A stretch of 64,000 bases of DNA from the NCBI RefSeq assembly GCF_016905005.1, contig NZ_JADIKC010000003.1, forward strand, positions 124,001 to 188,000. The letters run 5' to 3'. This document shows positions 1 to 9,481 of the stretch, one piece after another (positions within the stretch are counted from its first letter, which is position 1; each line of letters begins with the position of its first letter). Position numbers and translations under genes: made by a program. This DNA is from Dyella kyungheensis. GTDB lineage: Bacteria > Pseudomonadota > Gammaproteobacteria > Xanthomonadales > Rhodanobacteraceae. Under the pieces are notes generated by a model. That model searched no databases, was not told the origin of the DNA, and saw only the letters and a program-made list of their open reading frames with translations.

Positions 1-11
1 CCCGTTTGCCC

Positions 12-902
12 ATGACGCATCCATTCATCGTCGCCTTCGACCCCGTCGCCTTCAAGCTGGGACCACTACAGATCCACTGGTACGGCTTGATGTATCTGGG
101 CGGGTTCCTGGGCGCCTGGCTGCTTGCCGAATACCGCCGCCAGCGCGGCCGCCTGCCGGTCTCGCGCGATGCGCTGGGCGACCTGGCGTTCTACGCGATG
201 ATGGGTGTGATCGTCGGTGGGCGCATCTGGTACATGCTGTTCTACGCCGACATCCACTGGATCTGGACCGATCCGCTGGCGTTGTTCCGGGTGTGGGACG
301 GCGGCATGAGTTTCCACGGCGGCCTGCTCGGCGTGCTCGCGGCCGGCCTGTGGTGGTCGCGTCGCAACAACATGCATTTCTTCGACACCGTCGATTTCGT
401 GGCGCCGATCGTGCCGGTGGGCCTGGGTCTGGGCCGCCTGGGCAACTTCATCAACGGCGAGTTGTGGGGCAAGCCGAGCGATGTGTCGTGGGCGATGATT
501 TTCCCCAATGCGCACAGCGCCGACGTGGATTGGGCGGCCACGCATCCGCAATGGCAGGCGGTGCTGGCGCAGTTCGGCGGCTTGCCGCGCCACCCGTCGC
601 AGCTCTATGAAATGCTGCTCGAAGGCGTGGCGATGTTCACCGTGCTGTTCCTGGTGTCGCTGAAGCCGCGGCCGCGCTATCTCGTTTCCGGATTGTTCGC
701 GCTGCTGTACGGCTGCTTCCGCTTCGGCGTGGAGTTCGTGCGCGTGCCCGACCCGCAGCTGGGCTACCTGGCCTGGGGCTGGTTGACCATGGGACAGATC
801 CAGTCGTTGCCGCTGATCATCATCGGCCTGGTGTTGGTGTGGATGTCGCGTAACGCGCCCACCATGCGGCTGTACCACGTTTCGCTGCCGAACAAGGAGT
901 AA
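12..902 (+). CDS. lgt: Prolipoprotein diacylglyceryl transferase
   Basis: Inner-membrane enzyme that transfers diacylglycerol from phosphatidylglycerol to the lipobox cysteine of prolipoproteins, the first step of bacterial lipoprotein maturation. The 296-residue product has about seven hydrophobic segments and the family signature [15 protein letters not shown], plus the N-terminal HWYGLMY and the central HGGLLGVL segments typical of Lgt. I chose the ATG at 12; a TTG two codons upstream (position 6) is also open, but the window begins too close to judge the ribosome-binding site. The stop lies 3 bases before thyA, so the two genes are almost certainly cotranscribed, an arrangement common in Proteobacteria. 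Confidence 0.96.
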   Translation: MTHPFIVAFDPVAFKLGPLQIHWYGLMYLGGFLGAWLLAEYRRQRGRLPVSRDALGDLAFYAMMGVIVGGRIWYMLFYADIHWIWTDPLALFRVWDGGMSFHGGLLGVLAAGLWWSRRNNMHFFDTVDFVAPIVPVGLGLGRLGNFINGELWGKPSDVSWAMIFPNAHSADVDWAATHPQWQAVLAQFGGLPRHPSQLYEMLLEGVAMFTVLFLVSLKPRPRYLVSGLFALLYGCFRFGVEFVRVPDPQLGYLAWGWLTMGQIQSLPLIIIGLVLVWMSRNAPTMRLYHVSLPNKE

Positions 903-905
903 GCC

Positions 906-1700
906 GTGCGCGCCTATCTCGACCTGCTGCAGCATGTGCTCGACCACGGCACGGAGAAGGCCGATCGCACCGGCACCGGTACGCGCAGCGTGTTCGGCTG
1001 GCAGATGCGTTTCGATCTGGCGCAGGGATTTCCGCTGGTCACCACCAAGAAGTTGCACCTCAAGTCGATCATCCACGAGCTGATCTGGTTCCTGCAGGGC
1101 GACACCAATATCGCCTACCTGAAGGACAACGGCGTCAGCATCTGGGACGAATGGGCCGACGAGGACGGCAACCTGGGCCCGGTCTACGGCCAACAGTGGC
1201 GCGCCTGGCCCACGGCCGATGGCGGCGTGGTGGACCAGATCCGCTGGGTGGTGGAGGAGATCAAGCGCAACCCGGACTCGCGCCGCCTGCTGGTGAGCGC
1301 CTGGAACGTGGGCGAGCTGCCGAAAATGGCGCTGATGCCGTGCCACGCGCTGTTCCAGTTCTACGTGGCGGACGGCAAGCTCAGCTGCCAGCTGTACCAG
1401 CGTTCGGGCGACATCTTCCTGGGCGTGCCGTTCAACATCGCCAGCTACGCGCTGCTGACCCACATGATCGCCCAGGTATGCAACCTGGGCGTGGGTGATT
1501 TCGTACATACGCTGGGCGATGCCCATCTGTACAACAACCACGTGGAGCAGGCCCGCCTGCAACTGACCCGAGAACCGAGAGCACTGCCCAGGCTCCAGCT
1601 CAACCCGGACGTGCGTTCGATCCTCGACTTCCGTTACGAGGACATCGCGATCGTGGGTTACGAACCCCACGGGGCGATCAAGGCGCCGGTGGCGGTGTAG
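906..1700 (+). CDS. thyA: Thymidylate synthase
   Basis: Cytosolic enzyme that methylates dUMP to dTMP with methylene-tetrahydrofolate, producing dihydrofolate. The product is 264 residues, exactly the usual length of the short bacterial ThyA. The catalytic cysteine sits in [10 protein letters not shown], followed by [20 protein letters not shown], the dUMP and folate binding region. The start is a GTG 3 bases after the lgt stop, with GGAG of the lgt end as a likely ribosome-binding site. It precedes folA by about 100 bases, and the two enzymes work in sequence, since FolA regenerates the tetrahydrofolate that ThyA consumes. Confidence 0.97.
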   Translation: MRAYLDLLQHVLDHGTEKADRTGTGTRSVFGWQMRFDLAQGFPLVTTKKLHLKSIIHELIWFLQGDTNIAYLKDNGVSIWDEWADEDGNLGPVYGQQWRAWPTADGGVVDQIRWVVEEIKRNPDSRRLLVSAWNVGELPKMALMPCHALFQFYVADGKLSCQLYQRSGDIFLGVPFNIASYALLTHMIAQVCNLGVGDFVHTLGDAHLYNNHVEQARLQLTREPRALPRLQLNPDVRSILDFRYEDIAIVGYEPHGAIKAPVAV

Positions 1701-1804
1701 TCATTTGCCGGGTTCGGCGTCCGGTCCTGCTAAGATCGGCGCCGCGCCAGGCCGCCCCAAGGGCGGTGCGGTGGTCAACACTGTCGATGAATGCAAGGAT
1801 TTCC

Positions 1805-2293
1805 ATGGCTATTTCGCTGATTGCCGCGCTGGATGAGAACTTCGCTATTGGCCGCAAGGGCCAGTTGCCCTGGCATCTGCCGGACGACTTGCGCTGGTTC
1901 AAGGAACTTACGCTCGGCAAGTATGTGCTGATGGGCTACAACACCGCGGTGGCGATTGGCCGGCCGCTGCCGGACCGCACCAACCTGGTGATGAGCCGCA
2001 AGCACGAAGCGCCGTTCCCGGGCCAGATCACCGTGCGTTCGCTGGCCGACGGCACCGCGCGTGCGGGCGGCACCGGCCTGATGGTGATCGGCGGCGGCGA
2101 GATCTATCGGGAAGCCCTGCCGGCGGCCAAACGCCTGTACCTCACCTGGGTCAATGGTGCGGTGGACGGTGCGGATACGTTCTTCCCGGGCGTGCACTTC
2201 AGCGACTGGACCGAGGTGTCCCGCGTGCACCACAAGAAAGACAGCACCCACGCGTACGACTTCGACATGGTCGAGTACATCCGCAACGACTGA
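1805..2293 (+). CDS. folA: Dihydrofolate reductase
   Basis: Reduces dihydrofolate to tetrahydrofolate with NADPH, completing the thymidylate cycle with the upstream thyA. The 162-residue product begins MAISLIAALDENFAIG and has the substrate-site motif LPWHLPDDLRWFK with the catalytic aspartate, then the NADPH-binding stretches around VLMGYNTA and MVIGGGEIY. Translation could extend 13 codons upstream, but the ATG at 1805 gives the standard family length and N-terminus. The gap from thyA (1701-1804) holds no recognised gene. Confidence 0.95.
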   Translation: MAISLIAALDENFAIGRKGQLPWHLPDDLRWFKELTLGKYVLMGYNTAVAIGRPLPDRTNLVMSRKHEAPFPGQITVRSLADGTARAGGTGLMVIGGGEIYREALPAAKRLYLTWVNGAVDGADTFFPGVHFSDWTEVSRVHHKKDSTHAYDFDMVEYIRND

Positions 2294-2304
2294 GCGGATC
2301 GCCC

Positions 2305-3258
2305 ATGCCCGCCCCGATGGCCGGCCCCATGCATGTGATGGCCGGTGTCATGCTCGATGCGCAAGGGCGCGTGCTGCTGGCCCAGCGGCCGCCCGGCAAG
2401 CACTTGGCCGGCTTGTGGGAATTTCCCGGTGGGAAACTCGAGGCAGGTGAATTGCCTGCCGACGGTCTGGTGCGCGAGCTGCGCGAAGAGCTGGGCGTGG
2501 AGGCGGTGGTCGGCGCGCCGCTGATCCGCGTCCCCTGGCACTATAGCGAACGTTTCCTGTTGCTCGATGCGCGCCTGGTGCACCAGTGGCGGGGCGAGCC
2601 GGCTTCGTTGGACGGGCAGGCGCTGCGCTGGTGCGAGCCCGCCGCAGTCGAGCTGGATCTGCTGGCGCCGGCCGATCGGCACATCCTGCGCGCACTTCAA
2701 CTACCCACGCGTTATGCGATCACCTCGGATGTGCCGCCGACGGCATTCGACGAATGGCAGCAACGCATTCGTCGTGCCATCGCGGTGGGGCAGTCGATGG
2801 TGCTGCTGCGGTTTCCGCAATGGTCGACGACCGAAGTACGGAAACTTGCGGCGAGCCTGTTGGACGAGGCGCGCGCGAAGGGTACCCCTCTGCTGCTCAG
2901 CGGCGACGTGGAAGGCGCGCTGGCGCTGGGGCAGGGCGTAGGTGTCCAGCTGAAATCGGCGCAGTTGGCGAGCTGGCAGGAGCGTCCCTTGCCGGCCGCG
3001 CAATGGGTGGGAGCCAGTTGCCACCAGGCAGATGATCTTGAGCGAGCGGTGCAGATAGCCGATTTCGCTACCTTATCGCCGGTGGCTTCGACGGCGTCGC
3101 ATCCTGATGCTACGCCGCTGGGTTGGAATGCGTTCGCACGGCTGGTCGATAGGGCCGCCGTACCGGTCTATGCGCTCGGCGGCATGACGTTGGAGCAACT
3201 CGATGCCGCGCGGCAAGCCGGCGGGCAGGGCGTGGCCGGTATCCGCGGATTCTGGTGA
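2305..3258 (+). CDS. mutT: Nudix hydrolase with C-terminal ThiE-like domain (MutT type)
   Basis: Likely sanitises the nucleotide pool by hydrolysing 8-oxo-dGTP. The N-terminal half (residues 10-140) carries a full Nudix box starting GGKLEAGE and ending REELGVE, with the metal-binding REXXEE. The C-terminal half (about 150-317) resembles thiamine-phosphate synthase, with the ending YALGGM followed by a GGQGVAGIRGF phosphate-loop-like segment. This fusion is common in Gammaproteobacteria; whether the ThiE-like half is catalytic is not clear. Several in-frame ATGs near the start leave the exact N-terminus open by about 15 residues. It begins 12 bases after folA. Confidence 0.88.
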   Translation: MPAPMAGPMHVMAGVMLDAQGRVLLAQRPPGKHLAGLWEFPGGKLEAGELPADGLVRELREELGVEAVVGAPLIRVPWHYSERFLLLDARLVHQWRGEPASLDGQALRWCEPAAVELDLLAPADRHILRALQLPTRYAITSDVPPTAFDEWQQRIRRAIAVGQSMVLLRFPQWSTTEVRKLAASLLDEARAKGTPLLLSGDVEGALALGQGVGVQLKSAQLASWQERPLPAAQWVGASCHQADDLERAVQIADFATLSPVASTASHPDATPLGWNAFARLVDRAAVPVYALGGMTLEQLDAARQAGGQGVAGIRGFW

Positions 3259-3265
3259 AGATGGC

Positions 3266-3889
3266 TTAGCCCTTCGCCTGTGCGAGCGACAGATAGCGCG
3301 CGTGCAGCTCCACCACGGCCTTGTCGAGCGCCGATTCGTCGCCGCTGTTCTCGATGACGTCATGTGCCAACGCGAGACGTTGTTCGCGACGCGCCTGGCG
3401 TTCGATCATGCGCCGTGCCAGCGATTCGTCGATGCCGTCTCGCTGCAGCAGGCGCTGCAGCTGCACCGATTCGGGCACATCCACGACCAGCACGCGGTCC
3501 ACCCAGCGGTAGTGGTCGTGGTTCTCCGCGAGCAGGGGAATGGCCAGCATGCAGTACGGGCCGCGATCGGCCTGCACACGCTCGCGCAGCCACCCGCGAA
3601 TGCGCGGATGCGTGATGGCTTCCAACGCACGCCGTTCCGACTCGTTGGCGAATACGCGCTGGCGCATCGCTGCGCGGTTCAGCTGCCCCGTCGCGTCGAG
3701 CACTTCCGCACCGAAGTGCGCGGCGATGGCGGCCAGGCCTTCCGAACCCGGCGCGATGACTTCGCGCGCCGCGACGTCAGCGTCGTAGACATGGATGCCC
3801 AGTGCTTCGAACCGTCGCGATACCGCGCTCTTGCCGGCAGCGATGCCGCCGGTGAGGGCAACCACATAGGCGGTACGCGGCGCGGTCAA
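3266..3889 (-). CDS. coaE: Dephospho-CoA kinase
   Basis: Phosphorylates the 3'-hydroxyl of dephospho-CoA in the last step of coenzyme A synthesis. The P-loop GGIAAGKS lies near the N-terminus, and the product is about 207 residues, the family norm. I chose a TTG at 3889 as start: it overlaps the pilD TGA stop by 4 bases (TTGA), giving translational coupling. An ATG at 3952 would add 21 residues with no family counterpart. coaE as last gene after pilB-pilC-pilD is a conserved order in Xanthomonadales and Pseudomonas. It ends facing the Nudix gene with a gap of 7 bases. Confidence 0.93.
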   Translation of the reverse strand: MTAPRTAYVVALTGGIAAGKSAVSRRFEALGIHVYDADVAAREVIAPGSEGLAAIAAHFGAEVLDATGQLNRAAMRQRVFANESERRALEAITHPRIRGWLRERVQADRGPYCMLAIPLLAENHDHYRWVDRVLVVDVPESVQLQRLLQRDGIDESLARRMIERQARREQRLALAHDVIENSGDESALDKAVVELHARYLSLAQAKG

Positions 3890-4743
3890 CGCAGTCCCGT
3901 CAGCTGCATGTACTGCTGAAGCAGCCATTCGCCAGCAACGAACCACACCCATCCCGCCGCGGCAATGAAGGGGCCGAAGGGCATCGGAATATCACGGCCG
4001 TGCTTGCGCAACGCAATCATGCTCCCGCCCACGATCGCGCCAATGAACGAGGACAGCAGGATCACCGGCAGCAACGCCGTCGGCCCCATCCACGCACCGA
4101 GCGCGGCGAGCAGCTTGAAGTCGCCGTAGCCCATGCCTTCCTTGCCGGTCAGCAGCTTGAACAGCCAGTACACGCTCCACAAGCTGAGGTAGCCGATAGC
4201 GGCACCGAGAATCGCGGTGTTCGGCGACACGAACAGCGGCACCAGGCTGAGCAGCAGGCCGAGCCAAAGCAACGGATAGTTCAACTGATCGGGCAGGTAC
4301 TGCGTGCGGAAATCGATGCCGGCCAGCGCCAGCAGCATCCAGGTGAATACCAGTCCGGCCACCGCCGTCCAGCTGGCGCCGAACTTCCACACGATCACCG
4401 CACTGGCCAGGCCGCTGAGCAGTTCGACCAGCGGGTACTGGATGGAAATGGCGGCCTTGCAGTAACGGCAGCGCCCGCCCAGCAGCAGCCATCCGAACAG
4501 CGGGATATTGTCCCGGACTGCGAGCGGATGCTTGCAGTGAGGACAATGCGACGGCTCGCGCACGATGCCGGGTGGCAGCGGTTGGCCGTCGGGCTCGATG
4601 GCCAGCGTGTCGAACGCATCGAGTCGCCATTGCGCCATCAGACGTTCGGGCAAGCGCAGGATCACCACATTGAGGAAGCTGCCGACCAACAGGCCGAGCA
4701 CGCCGGCGGCGATCGTCCAGCCCCATAGAGGAAGTTCAAGCAT
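3886..4743 (-). CDS. pilD: Type IV prepilin peptidase / N-methyltransferase
   Basis: Inner-membrane aspartic protease that removes the short leader of type IV prepilins and methylates the new N-terminal phenylalanine. The 285-residue product has the N-terminal cytoplasmic zinc-type loop (CPHCKH ... CRYCKA), the first catalytic aspartate in GIDFRTQYLPD, and the second in the GYGDFKLLAALGAW (GxGD) motif, with about eight hydrophobic helices. It should process the two pilins encoded at 22.2-23.3 kb and possibly type II secretion pseudopilins. It follows pilC but is separated from it by an intrinsic terminator, so its expression may be reduced relative to pilC. Confidence 0.96.
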   Translation of the reverse strand: MLELPLWGWTIAAGVLGLLVGSFLNVVILRLPERLMAQWRLDAFDTLAIEPDGQPLPPGIVREPSHCPHCKHPLAVRDNIPLFGWLLLGGRCRYCKAAISIQYPLVELLSGLASAVIVWKFGASWTAVAGLVFTWMLLALAGIDFRTQYLPDQLNYPLLWLGLLLSLVPLFVSPNTAILGAAIGYLSLWSVYWLFKLLTGKEGMGYGDFKLLAALGAWMGPTALLPVILLSSFIGAIVGGSMIALRKHGRDIPMPFGPFIAAAGWVWFVAGEWLLQQYMQLTGLR

Positions 4744-4767
4744 GCGCGATTCCGAAGCCTTGATATG

Positions 4768-4800
4768 AAAAAGGCCCCCCTCCCGGCGGGAGAGGGGCCT
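4768..4800 (-). terminator. Intrinsic terminator between pilC and pilD
   Basis: On the minus strand AGGCCCC pairs with GGGGCCT and an inner CTCCC/GGGAG stem, followed by a run of five T. It lies 13 bases past the pilC stop and 25 bases before the pilD start, so it probably attenuates rather than isolates pilD. Confidence 0.7.
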
Positions 4801-4813
4801 GGACTACGAGAGC

Positions 4814-6076
4814 TTACACGGTGGCCGCGAGCTTGAAGATCGGTAGATAGAGCGAAATAACCATGCCACCCACAAGCACGCCCAGGATCACCATGATCAG
4901 GGGCTCGAGCAGCGTGGAAAGTGTATCGACAGCGTTGTTCACCTCTTCCTCGTAGAACTCCGCGACCTTGAACAGCATGTGGTCGAGCGCACCGGATTCC
5001 TCACCGATGGCCGTCATCTGCACCACCATGTTCGGGAACACGCCGGTCTGTCGCATCGACAGCTGCAATTGGTGACCCACTGCCACGTCTTCACGCATCT
5101 GCTTGACGGCGTCGCCGTAAACAACGCTGCCAGTGGCGCCAGCCACGGCATCCAGTGCCTCGACCAGCGGCACGCCGGCGCGGAAGGTCACGCCGAGCGT
5201 GCGGGCAAAACGGGCAATGGCCGACTGGCGAAGAATATTACCGATGACCGGAAGCTTTAACATCACGCGATCAAGAAAGTGGGCGAACTTCACCGATCGT
5301 TTGTTCGCCATCACCAGCGCAACGACTCCACCGATAATGCCGAAAACGACCACCCACCAATAAGCCTTCATGAACTCGGAGGCATTGATGACGATCTGGG
5401 TCGGGGCCGGCAGTTCCGCGCCCGCGTCCTTGAAGGTCTGCGCGAACACCGGCACCACGAACAGCAGCATGATCATGCTGACCAGCAACGCCACGGCCAG
5501 CACCATCACGGGATAGAACAACGCCTTCTTGATCTTGGCCTTGATGGCCTCCGTGCGCTCCTTGTACGTCGCCACCGTATCCAGAACGGTGTCGAGCACA
5601 CCGGAGGCTTCGCCTGCGTGAACCAGGTTTCGATAGAGCTCATCGAACTGCACCGGATACTTGGCCAGCGCTTCATGCAGGGCCGAGCCGCCCTCGATGG
5701 TCTGCTTCACATCCACCAGCATGTTCTTGAAGCGGATGTTCTTCTGGCCGTCGGCAATGATCTCGAACGACTGCACCATGGGTACGCCGGAAGCCATCAT
5801 GGTGGCGATCTGGCGACTGAAAATGGCTACGTCGCGCGGCTTGACCGCGCTGCCGGTGGCGCCGAACAGCGGCTTGCCGCGTTCCTTCACCGTCTGGGGA
5901 TTCATGCCCTGGCGGCGCAGCTCGGCCTTGACCAGCGAGGCGTTCTTGGCCGCCATATCGCCCTTCATGCGCTTGCCGCGCTTGTCCAGGGCGATCCAAT
6001 CGTAGGTTGTCAGCTGGCTGACCTCAGCGCGCTGGGCGCCGAGCGACTTCACGTTCTTAGCGGTGGCCACGGCCAT
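4814..6076 (-). CDS. pilC: Type IV pilus inner-membrane platform protein
   Basis: Polytopic platform protein of the type IV pilus motor, coupling the PilB and PilT ATPases to pilin insertion and removal. At 420 residues it has the usual PilC length, with two T2SSF domains (roughly 85-210 and 285-410) and hydrophobic segments near 190-215, 240-265 and 395-415. The N-terminal soluble part includes YDWIALDKRGKRMKGDMAA, typical of the PilC start. It lies 156 bases downstream of pilB on the same strand. No defects seen. Confidence 0.96.
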   Translation of the reverse strand: MAVATAKNVKSLGAQRAEVSQLTTYDWIALDKRGKRMKGDMAAKNASLVKAELRRQGMNPQTVKERGKPLFGATGSAVKPRDVAIFSRQIATMMASGVPMVQSFEIIADGQKNIRFKNMLVDVKQTIEGGSALHEALAKYPVQFDELYRNLVHAGEASGVLDTVLDTVATYKERTEAIKAKIKKALFYPVMVLAVALLVSMIMLLFVVPVFAQTFKDAGAELPAPTQIVINASEFMKAYWWVVVFGIIGGVVALVMANKRSVKFAHFLDRVMLKLPVIGNILRQSAIARFARTLGVTFRAGVPLVEALDAVAGATGSVVYGDAVKQMREDVAVGHQLQLSMRQTGVFPNMVVQMTAIGEESGALDHMLFKVAEFYEEEVNNAVDTLSTLLEPLIMVILGVLVGGMVISLYLPIFKLAATV

Positions 6077-6232
6077 AGCATTTCCCCCTGCTGTTACGGT
6101 CGGGCCGCCTCAGGATGGCGGCCGTCTTATCGGTGCAGCTTAAGACATTCCCTAGGCCCAATACGTGGCACCTGACGCAACTTCGGTGCGACGGGCTGCC
6201 CACCCGGACACCCTCTCTGGCCAGAACCGGGA

Positions 6233-7954
6233 TCAGTCCTTCGTTACGCGGTCGATCTCGGCCAGGCTGGTCATGCCCTTCTTGACCTTCAACAACGCGG
6301 AGGCACGCAGATCGTTCACCCCTGCGTTCTTGGCTGCCTCGGCGATCTGCAAGGTGTTGCCGCCCTGCAGGATGATCTTCTGGATCTCCTCGAGCATCGG
6401 CATGACCTGGTAGATACCCACGCGCCCTTTGTAGCCCTCATTGCAGCTATCGCAGCCGACGGCTTCATAGACAGTCAGCCCGGCGTCGATATCCTCTTGG
6501 GTGAACCCGGCGTCCAACAGCGTCTTCGGCGGGAGTTCGATAGGCCGCTTGCAGTCGTGCAGTCGGCGCGCCAGGCGCTGCGCAATGACCAGGGTGACCG
6601 ACGAAGTGATGTTATAGGGCGCAATGCCCATGTTCATCATGCGCGAGATGGTCTGCGGCGCGTCGTTCGTATGCAGGGTGGAGAGCACCATATGGCCGGT
6701 CTGCGCTGCCTTCACAGCGATCTCGGCCGTTTCCAGATCGCGGATTTCGCCCACCATGATCACGTCCGGATCCTGTCGCAGGAACGAGCGCAACGCAGCC
6801 GCGAAGGTCATGCCGCGTTTGACGTTCTGCTGGACCTGGTTGATGCCCTCGACACGGATTTCGACCGGGTCTTCGACCGTCGAGATATTGCGCTCTGCCG
6901 TATTGAGGATATTCAGCGCCGTGTAGAGCGACACCGTCTTGCCGGAGCCGGTGGGACCGGTGACCAGCACCATGCCGTAGGGCTTGTGGATCGCGTCGAT
7001 ATAAAGCTGCTTTTGCGCTTCCTCATAGCCCAAGGCGTCGATGCCGAGTTTGGCCGCAGAACCGTCCAGGATACGCAGCACGATCTTCTCGCCGAACAGC
7101 GTGGGCAGGGTGCTGACGCGGAAGTCGACCGAGCGGCTCTTGGACAGATTGAGCTTGATGCGCCCGTCCTGCGGCACGCGGCGCTCGGCGATGTCCAGGC
7201 CCGACATGACCTTGATGCGCGAGGAAATGCGCGAGGCGAGTTTCATCGGCGGGCTGGCGACGGCACGCAGCATGCCATCCATGCGCAGGCGCACGCGGTA
7301 TTGCGTTTCAAACGGTTCGAAATGGACGTCGGAGGCGCCACGCTTGATGGCGTCTACCAGGATCTTGTTGACGAACTTGACCACCGGGGCGTCGTCGTTC
7401 GAGGTAGCGTCGATGCCGGTGCTCTCGGCTTCGTCGTCACCGCCTTCCAGCGTCAGTTCATCGAAATCACCACCGCCCATTTCGGGCATGGCGTTGCTCA
7501 TGGTGTTGAGCGTGGTTTCGATGACGCGGAAGAGCTGCCCGCGCTCCACCAGGATCGGCTCCACCATGCAGTTGGAGTGGAACTTGATCTCGTCCAGCGC
7601 ATGCGACTGCATCGGGTCGGCAATGCCGACGAACAGCCGCTTGCCGCGTTTGAACAGCGGCAACGCCTTGTGCTTGTTGATCAGCGCCTCGCTGATCAGG
7701 TTCGTCGGCAAATTGGCCGGAACCAGGGCGCTCACGTCCATCATCGGCATGCCGAATTCATCGGAGGCGATGCGGGTCAGGCGGGCGCTGTCGACCAGGT
7801 TGTTGTCCAGCAGCCAGGCTGTCAGCGAGGCCTTGCCCTGGGTCGACTCGGCCACGGCCCGCCGGACGTCGGTCTCCGGCAGCACATCTTCCGATACCAG
7901 CCTGCGCGCCAGGCCGGTAAGGCCCGCGAGCGACGGTTGCATTAGCGTTGACAT
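6233..7954 (-). CDS. pilB: Type IV pilus assembly ATPase
   Basis: Cytoplasmic hexameric ATPase that powers pilus extension. The 573-residue product has an N-terminal T2SSE_N (MshEN-like) domain at about 10-150, the Walker A motif GPTGSGKTVSLYTA, Asp-box and Walker B (VGEIRDLETAEIA), the His-box region and the C-terminal CDSCNEGYKGRVGIYQVM with the zinc-binding cysteines of the PilB family. In related genomes pilB sits next to pilA; here about 15 kb of glycan genes separate them (pilin genes at 22.2-23.3 kb). MshEN domains in some relatives bind c-di-GMP; I did not verify the motif here. Confidence 0.96.
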   Translation of the reverse strand: MSTLMQPSLAGLTGLARRLVSEDVLPETDVRRAVAESTQGKASLTAWLLDNNLVDSARLTRIASDEFGMPMMDVSALVPANLPTNLISEALINKHKALPLFKRGKRLFVGIADPMQSHALDEIKFHSNCMVEPILVERGQLFRVIETTLNTMSNAMPEMGGGDFDELTLEGGDDEAESTGIDATSNDDAPVVKFVNKILVDAIKRGASDVHFEPFETQYRVRLRMDGMLRAVASPPMKLASRISSRIKVMSGLDIAERRVPQDGRIKLNLSKSRSVDFRVSTLPTLFGEKIVLRILDGSAAKLGIDALGYEEAQKQLYIDAIHKPYGMVLVTGPTGSGKTVSLYTALNILNTAERNISTVEDPVEIRVEGINQVQQNVKRGMTFAAALRSFLRQDPDVIMVGEIRDLETAEIAVKAAQTGHMVLSTLHTNDAPQTISRMMNMGIAPYNITSSVTLVIAQRLARRLHDCKRPIELPPKTLLDAGFTQEDIDAGLTVYEAVGCDSCNEGYKGRVGIYQVMPMLEEIQKIILQGGNTLQIAEAAKNAGVNDLRASALLKVKKGMTSLAEIDRVTKD

Positions 7955-8182
7955 AGCGAAACGGTCCAGCCCCCTGATACGAAGGGAATTTACCCCAGTT
8001 GACGGGGTTGGTCATCCCAGCAGCTCAGGGTTTGGAAGCCCCGGGGTGACCGGGCGCACAGAACCAGCCTTAAACGAGCGCACCGAACCCGCATGCAACA
8101 GCCGTGCCTCGCGGGTTCTGGCCGTAGACCGCGCCCTGGCGTTGGGATAGAAAGGCCCGCCAGTTCCCAAGAAGTGCCATCA

Positions 8183-9355
8183 GTGACCCATCCCGACACC
8201 CAACCGCCCTTTCTCGTCTTTGGCGCTCCTTGTATCGAGGAGGCTGAGATCGCCGAGGTCGAGGCCTGCCTTCGTTCCGGCTGGCTCGGAACAGGGCCCA
8301 GGGTTGCGCAGTTCGAGCGGGATTTCGCCCACTGGCGGGGCGTGCTCCCCTCGCAGGTGGCTGCCGTCAACTCCTGCACCGCGGCACTCCACGTGAGCAT
8401 GGTAGCGGCCAACCTGGAGCCGGGCAGCGAGGTTATCACCACGCCGCTCACCTTCTGCGCCACGGTCAACGCCATTCTCCATGCAGGGCTTACGCCCGTG
8501 CTCGCCGATGTCGATCCGGTCACGCAGAACATCGACCCGGACGCCATCGAGGCGGCGATCACCCCGCGAACCCGGGCGATTGTGCCCGTGCATTTCGCCG
8601 GACGCCCCTGCGCCATGGATCGGATCATGGCGATCGCCAACAAGCACGGCCTGACCGTGATCGAGGACTGCGCCCATGCCATCGAAAGCGAGTTCCAGGG
8701 CCAGCCGGTGGGTACCTTCGGCGATTTCGGCTGCTTCAGCTTCTATGTCACCAAGAACGTGGTGACAGGGGAGGGCGGCATGATCCTGGGGCGCGACGAA
8801 GAGCGCATCGCCCGGGCCCGCATCCTGGCCCTGCACGGCATGAGCAAGGACGCCTGGCACCGCTTCGGCGACCAGGGTTATCGCCACTATCAGGTGGTCG
8901 AATGCGGTTTCAAGTACAACATGATGGACTTGCAGGCCGCCATCGGTATCCACCAGTTGGCCCGCGTGGAGAGCAACTGGCAACGCCGCCGGCAGCTGTG
9001 GCAGCGCTATGACGAAGCGCTTGCGGACCTTCCGATCGGGCTTCCGGCCCATCCCGCGGAAGGGACGCGTCATGGCTACCACCTGTACACGGTGATGATC
9101 GACGCCGCGCGCTGTGGCGTGGACCGGGACAGCTTTCTCGATGCCACGAATGCAATGGGAATCGGCACAGGCGTCCATTATCTGTCGGTGCCTGAGCATC
9201 CGTATTACCAGCAACGCTTCGGCTGGCGGCCCGAACAATGGCCGGTGGCGATGCGCCTGGGGCGCCAGACCGTCAGTCTGCCGCTGTCGCCGGCCATGTC
9301 CGATGAAGACGCGGAGCGCGTCATTGATGCGCTCCCCTCCGTGCTTCGGGCCTAA
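8183..9355 (+). CDS. DegT/DnrJ/EryC1/StrS-type sugar aminotransferase
   Basis: PLP-dependent enzyme that transaminates a nucleotide-linked ketosugar, supplying an amino sugar for a surface glycan. The PLP lysine is in SFYVTKNVVTGEGGM, the classic family motif, and the N-terminal region CLRSGWLGTGP is also characteristic. I chose the GTG at 8183 (390 residues), which starts just before the conserved FLVFGAP segment; the open frame extends to 8093 but those residues look non-homologous. It diverges from pilB and begins the plus-strand glycan island. The next gene is an ArnC/DPM1-like transferase, so the pair resembles arnB-arnC, but the other arn genes are absent. The exact sugar cannot be told. 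Confidence 0.88.
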   Translation: MTHPDTQPPFLVFGAPCIEEAEIAEVEACLRSGWLGTGPRVAQFERDFAHWRGVLPSQVAAVNSCTAALHVSMVAANLEPGSEVITTPLTFCATVNAILHAGLTPVLADVDPVTQNIDPDAIEAAITPRTRAIVPVHFAGRPCAMDRIMAIANKHGLTVIEDCAHAIESEFQGQPVGTFGDFGCFSFYVTKNVVTGEGGMILGRDEERIARARILALHGMSKDAWHRFGDQGYRHYQVVECGFKYNMMDLQAAIGIHQLARVESNWQRRRQLWQRYDEALADLPIGLPAHPAEGTRHGYHLYTVMIDAARCGVDRDSFLDATNAMGIGTGVHYLSVPEHPYYQQRFGWRPEQWPVAMRLGRQTVSLPLSPAMSDEDAERVIDALPSVLRA

Positions 9356-9481
9356 GGACGGTCAGCTGCGCTGCGTGCCCCTCGGGGCGATGTGACGAAG
9401 CGCCCGCAATTCAGTATCGATCTGCGCCAGGCAAGGATCACCGTGGCGCTCAGGTTATGATGCCGCCTTACTTCCGGGGAC